Of a DNA stretch of 64,000 bases, positions 23,701 through 32,784 are shown one piece after another; position 1 is the stretch's first letter; each line of letters begins with the position of its first letter. The DNA lies in assembly GCA_013400975.1 (NCBI GenBank), contig WBMZ01012760.1, forward strand, positions 186,001 to 250,000. The letters are read 5' to 3'. A program made the position numbers and the translations under genes. The DNA comes from Atrichornis clamosus. Its lineage: Eukaryota; Chordata; Aves; Passeriformes; Menuridae. A model generated the notes under the pieces. That model had not been told where the DNA came from. It did not search any database and saw only the letters and a list, made by a program, of their open reading frames with translations.

Positions 23701-25693
23701 CTGCAAAGTGAAATTAAAAATCATTAACAGCTTATTCAAAAGGGGAAAGTTAATCATTTACCATCACATCAGCAGGATTAAATTAAGCCGTGAATTACAA
23801 AATTGTCTTCCAGTAAGACATCCGACCCTGCAGAAAAAACACACGTTTTTCATCCTAAACAGGAGCTTTTAAGGGTTGAAATCTTTCGATATGAAACATG
23901 ATCAATATTCACCTGACCATAATGGCCTAGAACAGAAAACACACAACATTAAAGCTTTTAGCTTTTCCGCAAATTAAACTTGCACATTCAGAGACCCTAA
24001 TTAAATTTAAAATTTATATGCAGATCATACATTCCCAGCATGTCAATTTATCAGAACGACTTGAAAACGTCAGTATTTACAATTCTTGAGAATGGATATC
24101 TTTGTTACACTGAGAGAACAAGTGAGACCACTGAATTATTAACTAAATGGACTGAATAATCAAGAGTTACTTCATCACTCCAGGGCCTGGGGCTAAATTT
24201 AGATCTGCACAAAGCCTGGTGCTTGTGGTTAACATTCTCCAAAAGATCATTTCTTCTGGATGGCAATCACCAGCTCACTCAGTGACTTCCAAATGTGCCC
24301 AGGCAAGCCATAGGTCACCACCAACACACAGTCCACTTTTCCACAGGTGTATAAGGAAGAAATTATCGGAAGATGGTGAAAAACACACAAGATTATTATT
24401 AAACCTCTGGGGAAAATGAGTGAACTGTCAAAAATATGTGAAAAGAGAAAGAGGCAAATATTAAAGAGGGTGGGAAAACAACAGGATATATCATAACAAA
24501 CTTGCAATACACTAGTATTCAACTTTTAAAAAACCCAACAAAACATTAAAACTTAGCTCTTAAGCAAAGTCTAGAAACAAGAAAATATTCATGAGAAGGA
24601 AAAATATTAATAAAGATTTGTAGGGAAAAGTTAGGATACCAAAGGAAGAAGGCTGATTTAATGATTTAGCATTACACTCTGCTTACTTTCTTGTAAGGAA
24701 ATATCTCAAACTGCTTTAAGCAAAATGAAATACCAGGGCTGGAGTCTGCTCAGTTTTCACTCCTTTTTTTAAACCAATCTTCTACCTAAATAGGAGTCCA
24801 CAAGTCAATAGATGCAGAAGTGTGGTAAAAACTCAACCCTAGTGGATCTTTCATAACAAGAACACTGCCACTTTCCTGCAGTAACTTCTTCACCATTTGG
24901 GATTGCATCCCCCTTTCCCCTTGTTCTGTTCTTCCACTGCTGTGAAGAGGTGCTAATAATGGTAAGCCATACTTAGGGGTTTAACAGTGAGCTCTGGTTG
25001 CACGTCTGTGATGGAGTTTGCACCAGAAACCTCAGCCAACTCTCACAGTTGTTTAAAGAAAGCCTGGAAAAGATGACGTTCAGATTTCATCCCTTTTTGC
25101 CTTGTAAGTGAAGGAACAGTCATCACCAGAAAAAAAAAAAATCCAGATCTATAAACTATAGCTACACATCTGATTTCCACTTGTATCAAGCTGTGTTTCT
25201 GCCTAGTCTGGTGGCAGCTATTCCCAGTGTTATCTCCCAGCATCTACTTTAACTGCTAGCACAGAAGATACATTCATTTTCTCTCTTACTGAAAGAGAAA
25301 AGGGAAATGGCACATTTAACCCACACAATGAATGCAGAGCTTCTCATGCAACAGGCTCACTAATGGAAATCAGGGCTGCAACGTGGGGTAGACGACTTTT
25401 TCAAAAGGAGATCCTTCCTCTCCCTACTTGTCCGCAGCATGGGCTCCAAGCCCAGCAAGTGCCATGACAGGAAGGAGCAGGAGGAGGGTGCAGAGATTTC
25501 AGAAGATGTGAGGACATGTTTCCCTCTCAGCCAGAAGAAGGTGGCCATCCTCGACAGCTCAGCCTTGGCTGAGGCTGTGTTGGCACCTCATTTACTAATT
25601 TCTGTGGGACAAATTCCACAGGAATGGTGTCCCCATTCCCTTGGCTCCCCAGCCCCCCACACAACCAGTTTGTTATGAAAAGCAACAGACTCA

Positions 25694-25930
25694 TGAGAAT
25701 CACAGAACAGCTTGGCTTGGAAGAGACCTCAAAAACCATCTCGTTCCCCCCCCTGCCATGGGCAGAGACACCTTCCACTAGCCCAGGTTGCTCCAGCCTG
25801 GCCTTGGGCACTTCCAGGAATGGGGCAGCCACAGCTTCTCTGGGCAACCTGTGCCAGAGCCTCAGCACCCTCACAGGGAACAATTCCTTCCCCATATCTA
25901 ACCTAAATCTCTCCCCTTTCAGTTTGAGAA
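25694..25930 (-). mobile_element. CR1 LINE 3' fragment
   Basis: This is a minus-oriented CR1 3' end of about 235 bp. It contains GAATCACAGAACAGCTTGGC, CCCTGCCATGGGCAGAGACA, CTTCCAGGAATGGGGCAGCC, CTCTGGGCAACCTGTGCCAG and a fading end in CCCCTTTCAGTTTGAGA. A short gap relative to the other copies is visible after the AGCCCAGGTTGCTCC segment, where the AAGCCCCATCCA-type segment is reduced. Confidence 0.92.
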
Positions 25931-26611
25931 GATAAAATACCTGAGCCACGCAGGCTGTGAAGATCACATGAAACCCTTCCAGCACCACTTTCCAGCACCT
26001 CTCTACAACACAAATCCCACCCTTCATCATAATCTGACCTTCTCCATCACCTACCCCTTCTGGCTGCTTCTGCTCCACAACCCAACCTCCTGCTCTGTCA
26101 AAAGGGACTTTTCCATCTAAGGGGGGCAACAGCTCCATGGTGAATGTTATTATTTGCAAATAATAAGCAGAGACAGCAACAATTCCCACATTGAGCTGAC
26201 AGTAAGTAGGTGGTCACACAGTTAAACAAAATCTGTGAGGAAAGTGTCATATAAGGTGCCATTCCTGACTGCAAAATGGGCCTGTGGCAAGAAAAGGCAT
26301 TATTTGCAGGAAAAATTATATATAAAATCCTTTTAGTTGACTTTAAATGTAGAGAGCCTCCAGCTCTCTTCTGAGTACTTGCACATACTCTGGACTTCGC
26401 TGACACAAGTCTTGATGGCACAGAGGAAACTCTGCAGCTCTGCAGCAGTTTAAGTAGCTGGGACACTGATGCACTAAGAGAAAGACCAAAATTTTATATC
26501 CACAAACTCTCAGGCATTAAATTGGTTTCCACTATCCTTTGGGGTAGTTTTCAAAAAGGGAAGAGGAAAGTGACTGAATAAAGTCAAAGGAAGTAAGTGT
26601 TTGCTTAGTCT

Positions 26612-26628
26612 AAAAAAAAAAAAAAAAA
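26612..26628 (+). repeat. A17 homopolymer
   Basis: An uninterrupted run of 17 A lies in the SHANK2 intron between the linker and SH3 exons. No retroelement body was recognised in front of it. Confidence 0.9.
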
Positions 26629-28324
26629 TTATAATTCCTACCCCCATCTCAAAGGATTGCTTATACTTCTAGAATTCGAAGTGTGTTAACCCAGGAACAT
26701 GGATGAAAAGACACTATTTATCCCTTTCAGCTAAAATAATCATTGACTCTGAGGTAGAACCTCCCACTCTGGTGGAATCAGAAGAATCCAGTGGAATACA
26801 AGCACTCATTCTCTAAAAAACACCTCATGGCCACCTCCTCAGCCAGTTGAACTTCATTACAGACTGATTTTAAGCTGATACTGGGCTCTGTGAGGAAACG
26901 CCACCCAAATTCTACACAAATGAGCTTTTGCCATTGTTGTAACATACAACAAAGCAAGATGAACTTTCTTTGCTGCATGATACCACTGGCATAAGGAATT
27001 CTTTTTCCTTTCCTTTCACTCTTTCTTACATTTCAGACAACTTTGTCTCCCAATGCACCTGATCTCCCCTCTCCAGCAGTATTGTTCCCATCACAAATAA
27101 TGCCTTTCAGTTTGGGTGCCTAAGGCCAAGGAGAGCAGAGGAACGTGCAAGGTAACAGGAGACAGTGTCAACTACATGACATTTTATTTTGCTGGCTTGA
27201 AAACTCCCCTGAGGGTCCATTACAACTACAAATGACAAGGAGAAACCAACAGCTCCACTTCTTGACAACGCTCAAGTCCTTTTCTACTCTGAACAGTAGA
27301 TTTTTTTTTTTTTGTATATTAGGAAACAGGACAGACAAAGCCTGATTTTTCAATGAATAGTGAGTCAAATGTGTTTGGTCAAAACGTGAACTCTGGTTCT
27401 TTCCATCAGTGCTCATCTCTGAAGCCTCCCTTCATTTTTGCAGCTCTGACCTTTAATCCCTTGCCCTGGTGCAGCTCCATCTCTTAGACGTTTAACAGCT
27501 GTAGTTGCCTCTTCATGGGGCAGTGGCTTCTCCAAACTTCAGCCCTCATTTGTGACGAAAACTCAGAGCCAGTCCTCAGCTTTATTCCATGACTTACAAT
27601 ACCTACATCACCCTAATTAGTCAGGATTTGCTCTCCAGTGGGACACAGCCTCAGGATATTTGCCCAGAGTGCCTGCTAAATCACATTAGTAATCCAAGAG
27701 GAAAGGAAGAGCAGCAAAGTCACAGGTAATGCAAAACCCTGCAGCAATGGGAATGGTGAAAGAAGCCCATGACACCTATCAACACCATCTCAAGAAGCCC
27801 CCTTTGCTCTAGGACAGCCTCCTACACAGCTCCCCCCAGATAGTTAGTCCCTTTATTTTACTCTTTGGTTCAGCACACATCTACAGAAGAGACAGCTTAA
27901 ACAGTCTCTGCTCCATCACCCATGAACAGCTCCAGCACAGGTTCTAGGCATGATCAACACTTCCGTGAAGGCACCAGGTATCCCAGGAACAGTTTACTTT
28001 GCTGTTAAATACAATCCTTAGCGCAACTATGGGAAGATCTGGAGAGCCAGCAGCTTGATTTGGAGGTGCAAACTCTGGGTTAGGTCACTGCTGAACTCTG
28101 CTGACCTTTAAAGTCTGCCTGGCTGCTGGAGCTCTGTGAGGAAACAGCTGGCTTTGGTGTTTCCAATTAAAACATTCACACTTGGACGTGGTCCACTGTG
28201 CTGAGAATTAGTAACTATATATCATAGAGAGTGCAAAGCAGGCATAAAAATAACCTGAAAGGATGTGGGAGTGCCTGGTGGTGGCGTTAGGGACATTCCA
28301 TGCTGTGAAATAGCCAAAACTCAC

Positions 28325-28634
28325 CTGATGTGCCTGTGCTGCTGCCTCTTGACATCCTCTCCCAGTCTGTTCAGGGACGGCGACCGGCTCCGGGAGGACG
28401 GAGTGTAACTCCCCACTGTTTTTACAGTTCCATTGGGATTATTCTGCATCTGTTGAAGGAGATGAGGGGAAAGGCTGCGGTGTGAGGAGGCAGAGGAGGA
28501 GGCCGACCACTCGGGGAGGTTGTTGATGTTCAGGTTGTTGTCGCTGTTGGAACGGAGCAGGATCCGAGGCGCTGCCAAGGTGCTTGGAGGTCTCCGCCTT
28601 CTGTTGGAGTAGGTGGGAGCCTCCCTAAAGGGCA
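28325..28634 (-). CDS. SHANK2: SHANK2 exon: Arg/Pro/Ser-rich linker before the SH3 domain
   Basis: This 310-bp exon supplies residues 13-116 of the short isoform. The acceptor is CTCTCCTTACACAG at the high-coordinate end and the donor is CAG|GTGAGT at the low end. Visible motifs are PFREAPTYS followed by a four-arginine cluster and PP (residues 23-28), LLRSNSDNNLN (38-48), a serine run followed by SHRSLSPHLLQQM (63-75) and SRSRSPSLNRLGED (92-105). This is the conserved low-complexity linker between the ankyrin repeats and SH3 of SHANK2. It has no catalytic role and holds many basic-directed Ser/Thr phosphorylation candidates. The exon is open in frame upstream of the acceptor too, but those extra residues lie in intron sequence and do not match the family. 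In the long isoform the same exon would be spliced to the last ankyrin-region exon, which is not in the window. Confidence 0.95.
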
Positions 28635-31600
28635 CTGTGTAAGGAGAGACATTGAGAGTGAGCTCAGATGATTTCACCATTCATATGTGTTTACCACCAC
28701 ATAAAGATTCAGCAACATATGGCATTGTTTCTTCTGCAGAGACAGAAGCCCTACCTTGCCAGCAGAGCTGATCGAGTTCATTATCTTCAAAACATCATTA
28801 ACATTGAAAACAACAGAGCAACATTAACCTGTTTGCTGGCTCAAATAAATGGTTAGGCAACACCAGTAGCATAAGTGTGCTCAACAGTCTGAACTATACT
28901 CTAGGAAATGGAAAACACCTCATTATTGCCAAGTTGGAGGCTCAAAAAGTTCATTTTCATGCCATGTTGTCACATTCAATCAGAAAGGCACAGAAAGGGA
29001 CTGCCCAGCAGAATTCCTGATGGGTGGACTTGCAGCTTCCTTCCCCCAGTTGGCAGCCAAACTGGTCCATCTCAAGTTCAGGCCTAACCTGAAATCTGCA
29101 GTGTGAACAGTCACCTTATCCCTGTCTTCCAGGTTAAAAATCGAGGACAGAGCTGCTTCTCCTGGCAGAACTCTATTACATTGCTGCAATCCCTAGGCAT
29201 TCCCCTCTTTCTAATCTAGGCATTTCTACCACATCCATTACTATTGTATATAGAGCATATCACCCCAGGGTAATACACTGACTCCGTCACGTGCCGCGGC
29301 CCAGAGGGAGCACGGCTGTACCCAAAGGCTCCAAAAAACTCCTTAATGGAAGAGCCATAATAACAGAAAACAAAGCAAAGGCGATAAAAATCTAATTCAG
29401 AGCAGAGGGTCCATCCCTTCATCTGTGTTCCTGGTACACACGAGCACTTGCATGGTTCTCCAGATCTCCTTTTCCCACTGTAGTGGGTCAGTTTGTTCCA
29501 AGTGCAACTTAAAGGGCAAATTTCCTCATAAAAAGGCACCCAGCTACCACCAGATGTGATGGAATTTCCTTACCCTGTCATAAATGATTTGACCCCAAAA
29601 CTTCACACTTGTCTCGATCCCCATTATTGCAACTACCCTCATTAATTTCTCTCAGTGGAGCTCATGGGGTCACAGGACCTGAGCCAAAGTGCACAGATTT
29701 ACATCTGAAAAGTCACAGTAGTGTAACTAACAATAGGCAGCCAGGCATTATTCTGAGGGCTTCACTGAGCTGTTGTAATTCTCAAAAAAAAAATCTTTAA
29801 AAAATCATGTTTACATTGGGAAAGAAGCCCCACAAAATATTATCCTACATGTCTGAAGTGCCAGTAAGTGCCATTTATAAAGAGCCAGAAATGTCTACTC
29901 ATTCAATACCCTTCAAAGCCACACAAAAAGAACAGAATAAGAATCTGTCATACTTTGCAAGTAAATAAATTCACATAAATATGAATATACATGGGAATCA
30001 ATCTGTCCTGCCTTGAAATAGAGCCTTTAATTGAGAGAACAAAGCAAAATTTAAGGTTTCAGAGCAAAACTGAGAGCATATTTATAGCATAAAATAGAGA
30101 TGGAACTGCAAGTGAAAGAATGGTATATATCATTTTCACCAGAATCAGTTTATGATTAACTACAATTCTGAATATTTTAAGATAACATCCTTTGTAGTTC
30201 TAGTAAGCTGAAACTTTCTCCAGTAAACAACTCGACAGCATCAGAACAACCAAACAGAAGGGGCTTCAATTCATTTCCGTATTTCCTTTGAAATAAGGGA
30301 AGTAGCCTTTAAAAGCTGTTAAAGGGGAGAAAGCAGAGAAGTCCAATGCTTATGCTAGAAACTGGCAGAAACTCTGTATCATTTTCCTGACCTTTCAAGT
30401 TTTTCCCATTCCATATTTCTTTAAGGTTTCAAAGCAGCTGAGTGTGTCATGAGAGCACCTTGGTGCCTCAGATGTCACAGTGAAAGCCCCAGTTAGTGTT
30501 TACAGAAAACTCACAGCATTTATCTCCAAAATCAGCACATGTAGACCCTTAGGTCGATGTGTGGGACCAGATGCGGCATTTCTGCCTTCCTTTATTTTTG
30601 ACATTTGGAACATGACTCCAGAAATTACTTCATTGAAGATAGGGATGTTTCCCAGGTACAATAAAGCAGAATTCAGCCGAGGAGAAAACACACAAACTGA
30701 ATACAGGGGATGTTTGGCACATTCAGGTTTGCTACCTGAAGGTCTAATGCCTTTCCTTTCGGGTCACCAAAGTTTGTCTTGCATCCAGTAAAAATTGGGT
30801 CTGACCCTTAGATTTTAATTTTTCATGAACTTGAAAGCCACCTGCCCAGCCTCCTGGCCACAGGCTGATAAAACTAAATATTGCCAAAATTTTGGGGATG
30901 TTTACTGGGACATGGAGAGGCTGGTGGGAAATGTTCTGGTGGGAGAGGGAGAGAGGACAAGGGCAGGGTGCTCGGGCACGGTGACAGCACGGACAGAGAG
31001 ATGCAGAGCACATCTGTACTGACAGATTTGAGAAACCACTCTCCAGGCACCAGAGGAAAAGAATTATTTTCTGCTTACACACCTTAGAAGGATTTTACAT
31101 GCCCATTTAAGAGTTTAGCTTTTGCCTTGCTATTAATGTTCTATTCTTAAGGAGAGAACTACGAACAAAATTAGCCTTTACTACTGAAAATAAACAGGGA
31201 AGAGGACAACTAATAACACCAATTGATGCGTGTCTAACACAAATCTTTTATAGAAAGAGTTAAAAATAAGCATTTCCGTGCCTGAAGTGATTAATATTCC
31301 ACCCAACTGTTTCTTTTCCCCAGCAATCTGCAAACTGTAAGTGGGTGGATATTTTTTTAGCTGCTTCTTATCAGCATTATTTATATTATTTTCACAATTA
31401 AAAAACATAACTACAACACAAAATGATGAAATGCAAGTGTCCATGCTTTAGTCCCTGTTGGACGCTGCTTTTCCCTAATATTTCACCACGTTGAGAACTG
31501 CAAGTATAACTGTGGCAAAACTTGTTTGGGAAAAACGCTTGATATAAAATGACAAGAAAATGCCTGAACTAATTACATGCCCCGAAAGTTTAAATTTATC

Positions 31601-31988
31601 ATCCCTAAAAGCATACTTGAAAGTACCATATAATCCTTCCTCCAGCTCTCCAAATTCTATTCCTGGCACTTCATACATCTGAAGGGGCAATTCAGCACCA
31701 TTCACTGACAAGATTCACCTAGGAAAATCCTTCCGTATCTCCAAATGCATTTCTTAGGGAACAAAAACATTTTCATAACTACTTGATTCTTCAGAGAAAA
31801 TCCTAAAAGGAATAAAGTCACATCCAGCTTTAATAATCACTTGCCTAAATGGACTGTCTAACATCAAATAATTTTGAAAAAGAAATTGCAGGAATTGATT
31901 AATTATAGAGTCACTAAGCCCATCATATTAACTGTACACAAGAAAACACCAGTCTGAAACATCAAAGTGTTCTGCTTTCATCGCTTAC
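28635..31988 (-). other. SHANK2: SHANK2 intron after the short-isoform start exon
   Basis: This 3,354-bp phase-1 intron carries only unremarkable AT-rich sequence. No repeat family or additional exon was recognised. Confidence 0.85.
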
Positions 31989-32025
31989 CTTCTTTCTTTG
32001 TGAAGGCATTTAACAAAGACTTCAT
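31989..32025 (-). CDS. SHANK2: SHANK2 alternative start exon, coding part (MKSLLNAFTKKE)
   Basis: The reverse strand reads MKSLLNAFTKKE plus one base (G), followed by a GTAAGC donor. From family knowledge this 12-residue peptide is the N-terminus of the SHANK2 isoform lacking ankyrin repeats, and it is followed there by VPFREAP, exactly what the next exon supplies (G|TG = Val). The start is well set: A at -3, and an in-frame TAA at 32037-32035 three codons before the next two triplets and ATG, so no longer in-frame N-terminus can come from this exon. The 5' edge of the exon is unclear. A pyrimidine tract ending TGCAAAG gives a possible acceptor with exon start near 32066. Alternatively the exon is contiguous with the A-rich leader and the CpG island 350-600 bp upstream. 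The exon is too short for routine ORF finding. Confidence 0.92.
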
Positions 32026-32057
32026 TTTCCCTTTTTACTTTAGCAGCAATCCCCTCA

Positions 32058-32065
32058 TTATATAA
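32058..32065 (-). promoter_or_regulatory. TATA-like sequence close to the start codon
   Basis: The minus strand reads TTATATAA 33-40 bp before the SHANK2 start ATG. A TATA box here would place initiation almost on the ATG and leave an extremely short leader, so it may be coincidental AT-richness. The CpG island further upstream is the stronger promoter candidate. Confidence 0.2.
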
Positions 32066-32087
32066 CCTTTGCAGGGAAGAAAGAGGC

Positions 32088-32139
32088 AAAAAAAATAAAA
32101 TAAAAAAAATAATAATGTTTGAAAAAAAAAAAAAGAATA
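32088..32139 (+). repeat. A-rich low-complexity stretch
   Basis: Several A runs are broken by T and G, including an A13 near 32122-32134. On the minus strand this T-rich stretch lies 60-115 bp upstream of the start codon and could serve as an extended pyrimidine tract for a splice acceptor near 32066. Confidence 0.85.
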
Positions 32140-32317
32140 AAGCTACCCAATTTCTATGTGTTCAGGCTGGCTGCACCCTGACATAAGCAGCAGGTTTCTG
32201 GGCACTGTGGAATTGCGAGCATAGCTGGGCATGCAGTACCCAGCGTTCTGGCGACAAAGCCCACCCCACATTCTGTCTGTCAGCTGGGAGCCAACTGTGC
32301 ACAGACTGGAGCTGCTC

Positions 32318-32353
32318 AAAAAAAAAAAAAAAAAGGCAAAGAAAAAAAAAAAA
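32318..32353 (+). repeat. Twin A tracts in the putative SHANK2 leader
   Basis: A17 (32318-32334) and A12 (32342-32353) are separated by GGCAAAG. On the minus strand they are long T tracts between the CpG island and the start codon. Confidence 0.9.
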
Positions 32354-32374
32354 GAGCTCCTGCTATCTTTCCCA

Positions 32375-32650
32375 GCATTAGTCATGTGAACCTGCCGCCG
32401 CCACAGCCCCGCAGACGATGCTCCCGCTCCCCAGCCCGGCGGCTGTGCGGGAGTGAGGCGCGGGGTGAGGGAGGCGCGGGGGCCCGAGGGGCCAAAAATT
32501 CCCGTTTGCCAAGGGCAGGGGGGAGCGAGGAGCGGAAGGCACTTGTGCGGCTGCAGCTGGGCACGGGAAAGCCTGGACAGGGATGGGAGCTGCTGGGGAC
32601 CTGCGTTTAGCTCTGGACTCGCAGCTGACTCTCGGGGCACAGAGCATCTT
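32375..32650 (-). promoter_or_regulatory. CpG-island candidate promoter of the short SHANK2 isoform
   Basis: A compact GC-rich block with roughly 25-30 CpG dinucleotides stands out against AT-rich surroundings. It contains GCCGCCGCC, CCCGCGCC-type and GCGCGGGG elements. It lies about 350-620 bp upstream (minus strand) of the MKSLLNAFTKKE start codon, which is where the promoter and 5' UTR of the internal SHANK2 transcript would be expected. Whether the leader is one exon or is spliced near 32066 cannot be decided from the sequence. Transcription strand is inferred from position, and bidirectional activity is possible. Confidence 0.65.
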
Positions 32651-32784
32651 ACTGTTTATTTGCTTGTTGCTATTTGCTCACCGTGTGCTGCTTATTTCCT
32701 TTTCACTGTTTATTTCCTCTTTGCTATCTATATCTTTTTCCCTATGTATTTCCTTTTTGCTATTTATTCCCTTTTCCCTGTTTG
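32641..32784 (+). repeat. 18-bp tandem repeat (about 8 units)
   Basis: Five consecutive 18-bp units from 32695 to 32784 follow the pattern TTTCCTTTTTGCTATTTA, with two alternating subtypes (one ending GCTATTTA-like, one ending CACTGTTTA or CCCTGTTTG-like). Three more degenerate units fit in register at 32641-32694. Because 18 is a multiple of 3, the plus strand reads a hexapeptide-like repeat (YFLFAI), which is probably only a by-product. The array abuts the CpG island. Confidence 0.8.

Larger units (their letters stand above)
23701..28324 (-). other. SHANK2: SHANK2 intron between linker exon and first SH3 exon
   Basis: This 4,624-bp phase-2 intron contains one CR1 fragment (about 25694-25930) and an A17 tract at 26612-26628. 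A 220-codon open frame on the minus strand at 25527-26189 runs through the CR1 and is not a recognisable gene. Confidence 0.85.
11464..32066 (-). other. SHANK2: SHANK2 short-isoform transcript, 5' part (four coding exons)
   Basis: Four minus-strand exons join in one frame: 32025-31989, 28634-28325, 23700-23531 and 11577-11464. All introns begin GT and end AG, and phases 1, 2, 1 and 1 fit exactly. Together they encode 210 residues: a 12-residue start peptide, a linker rich in Arg, Pro and Ser (residues 13-144) and an SH3 domain (about 145-202). Order and sequence match the N-terminus of vertebrate SHANK2, a master scaffold of the excitatory postsynaptic density that links GKAP/PSD-95, Homer and cortactin to actin. 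The remaining PDZ, proline-rich and SAM exons are not in the window. Intron lengths are 3354, 4624, 11953 and at least 11463 bp. SHANK1 and SHANK3 are less likely, because the MKSLLNAFTKKE start and the wording around the SH3 are those of SHANK2. The transcript's 3' end is beyond coordinate 1. Confidence 0.93.

Noticed and set aside
23514..23711. Plus-strand ORF over the SH3 exon
   Set aside because: It is the antisense shadow of the SHANK2 exon 23700-23531.
25527..26189. 220-codon minus-strand ORF
   Set aside because: It runs through a CR1 fragment and unrelated intron sequence, and no domain is visible. The repeat-derived part matches the other CR1 copies, so it is a chance ORF.
32143..32640. 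165-codon minus-strand ORF over the putative leader
   Set aside because: It contains phenylalanine runs from the T tracts and ordinary leader or promoter sequence. It is not in frame-continuous relation with the MKSLLNAFTKKE exon, which has its own upstream stop.
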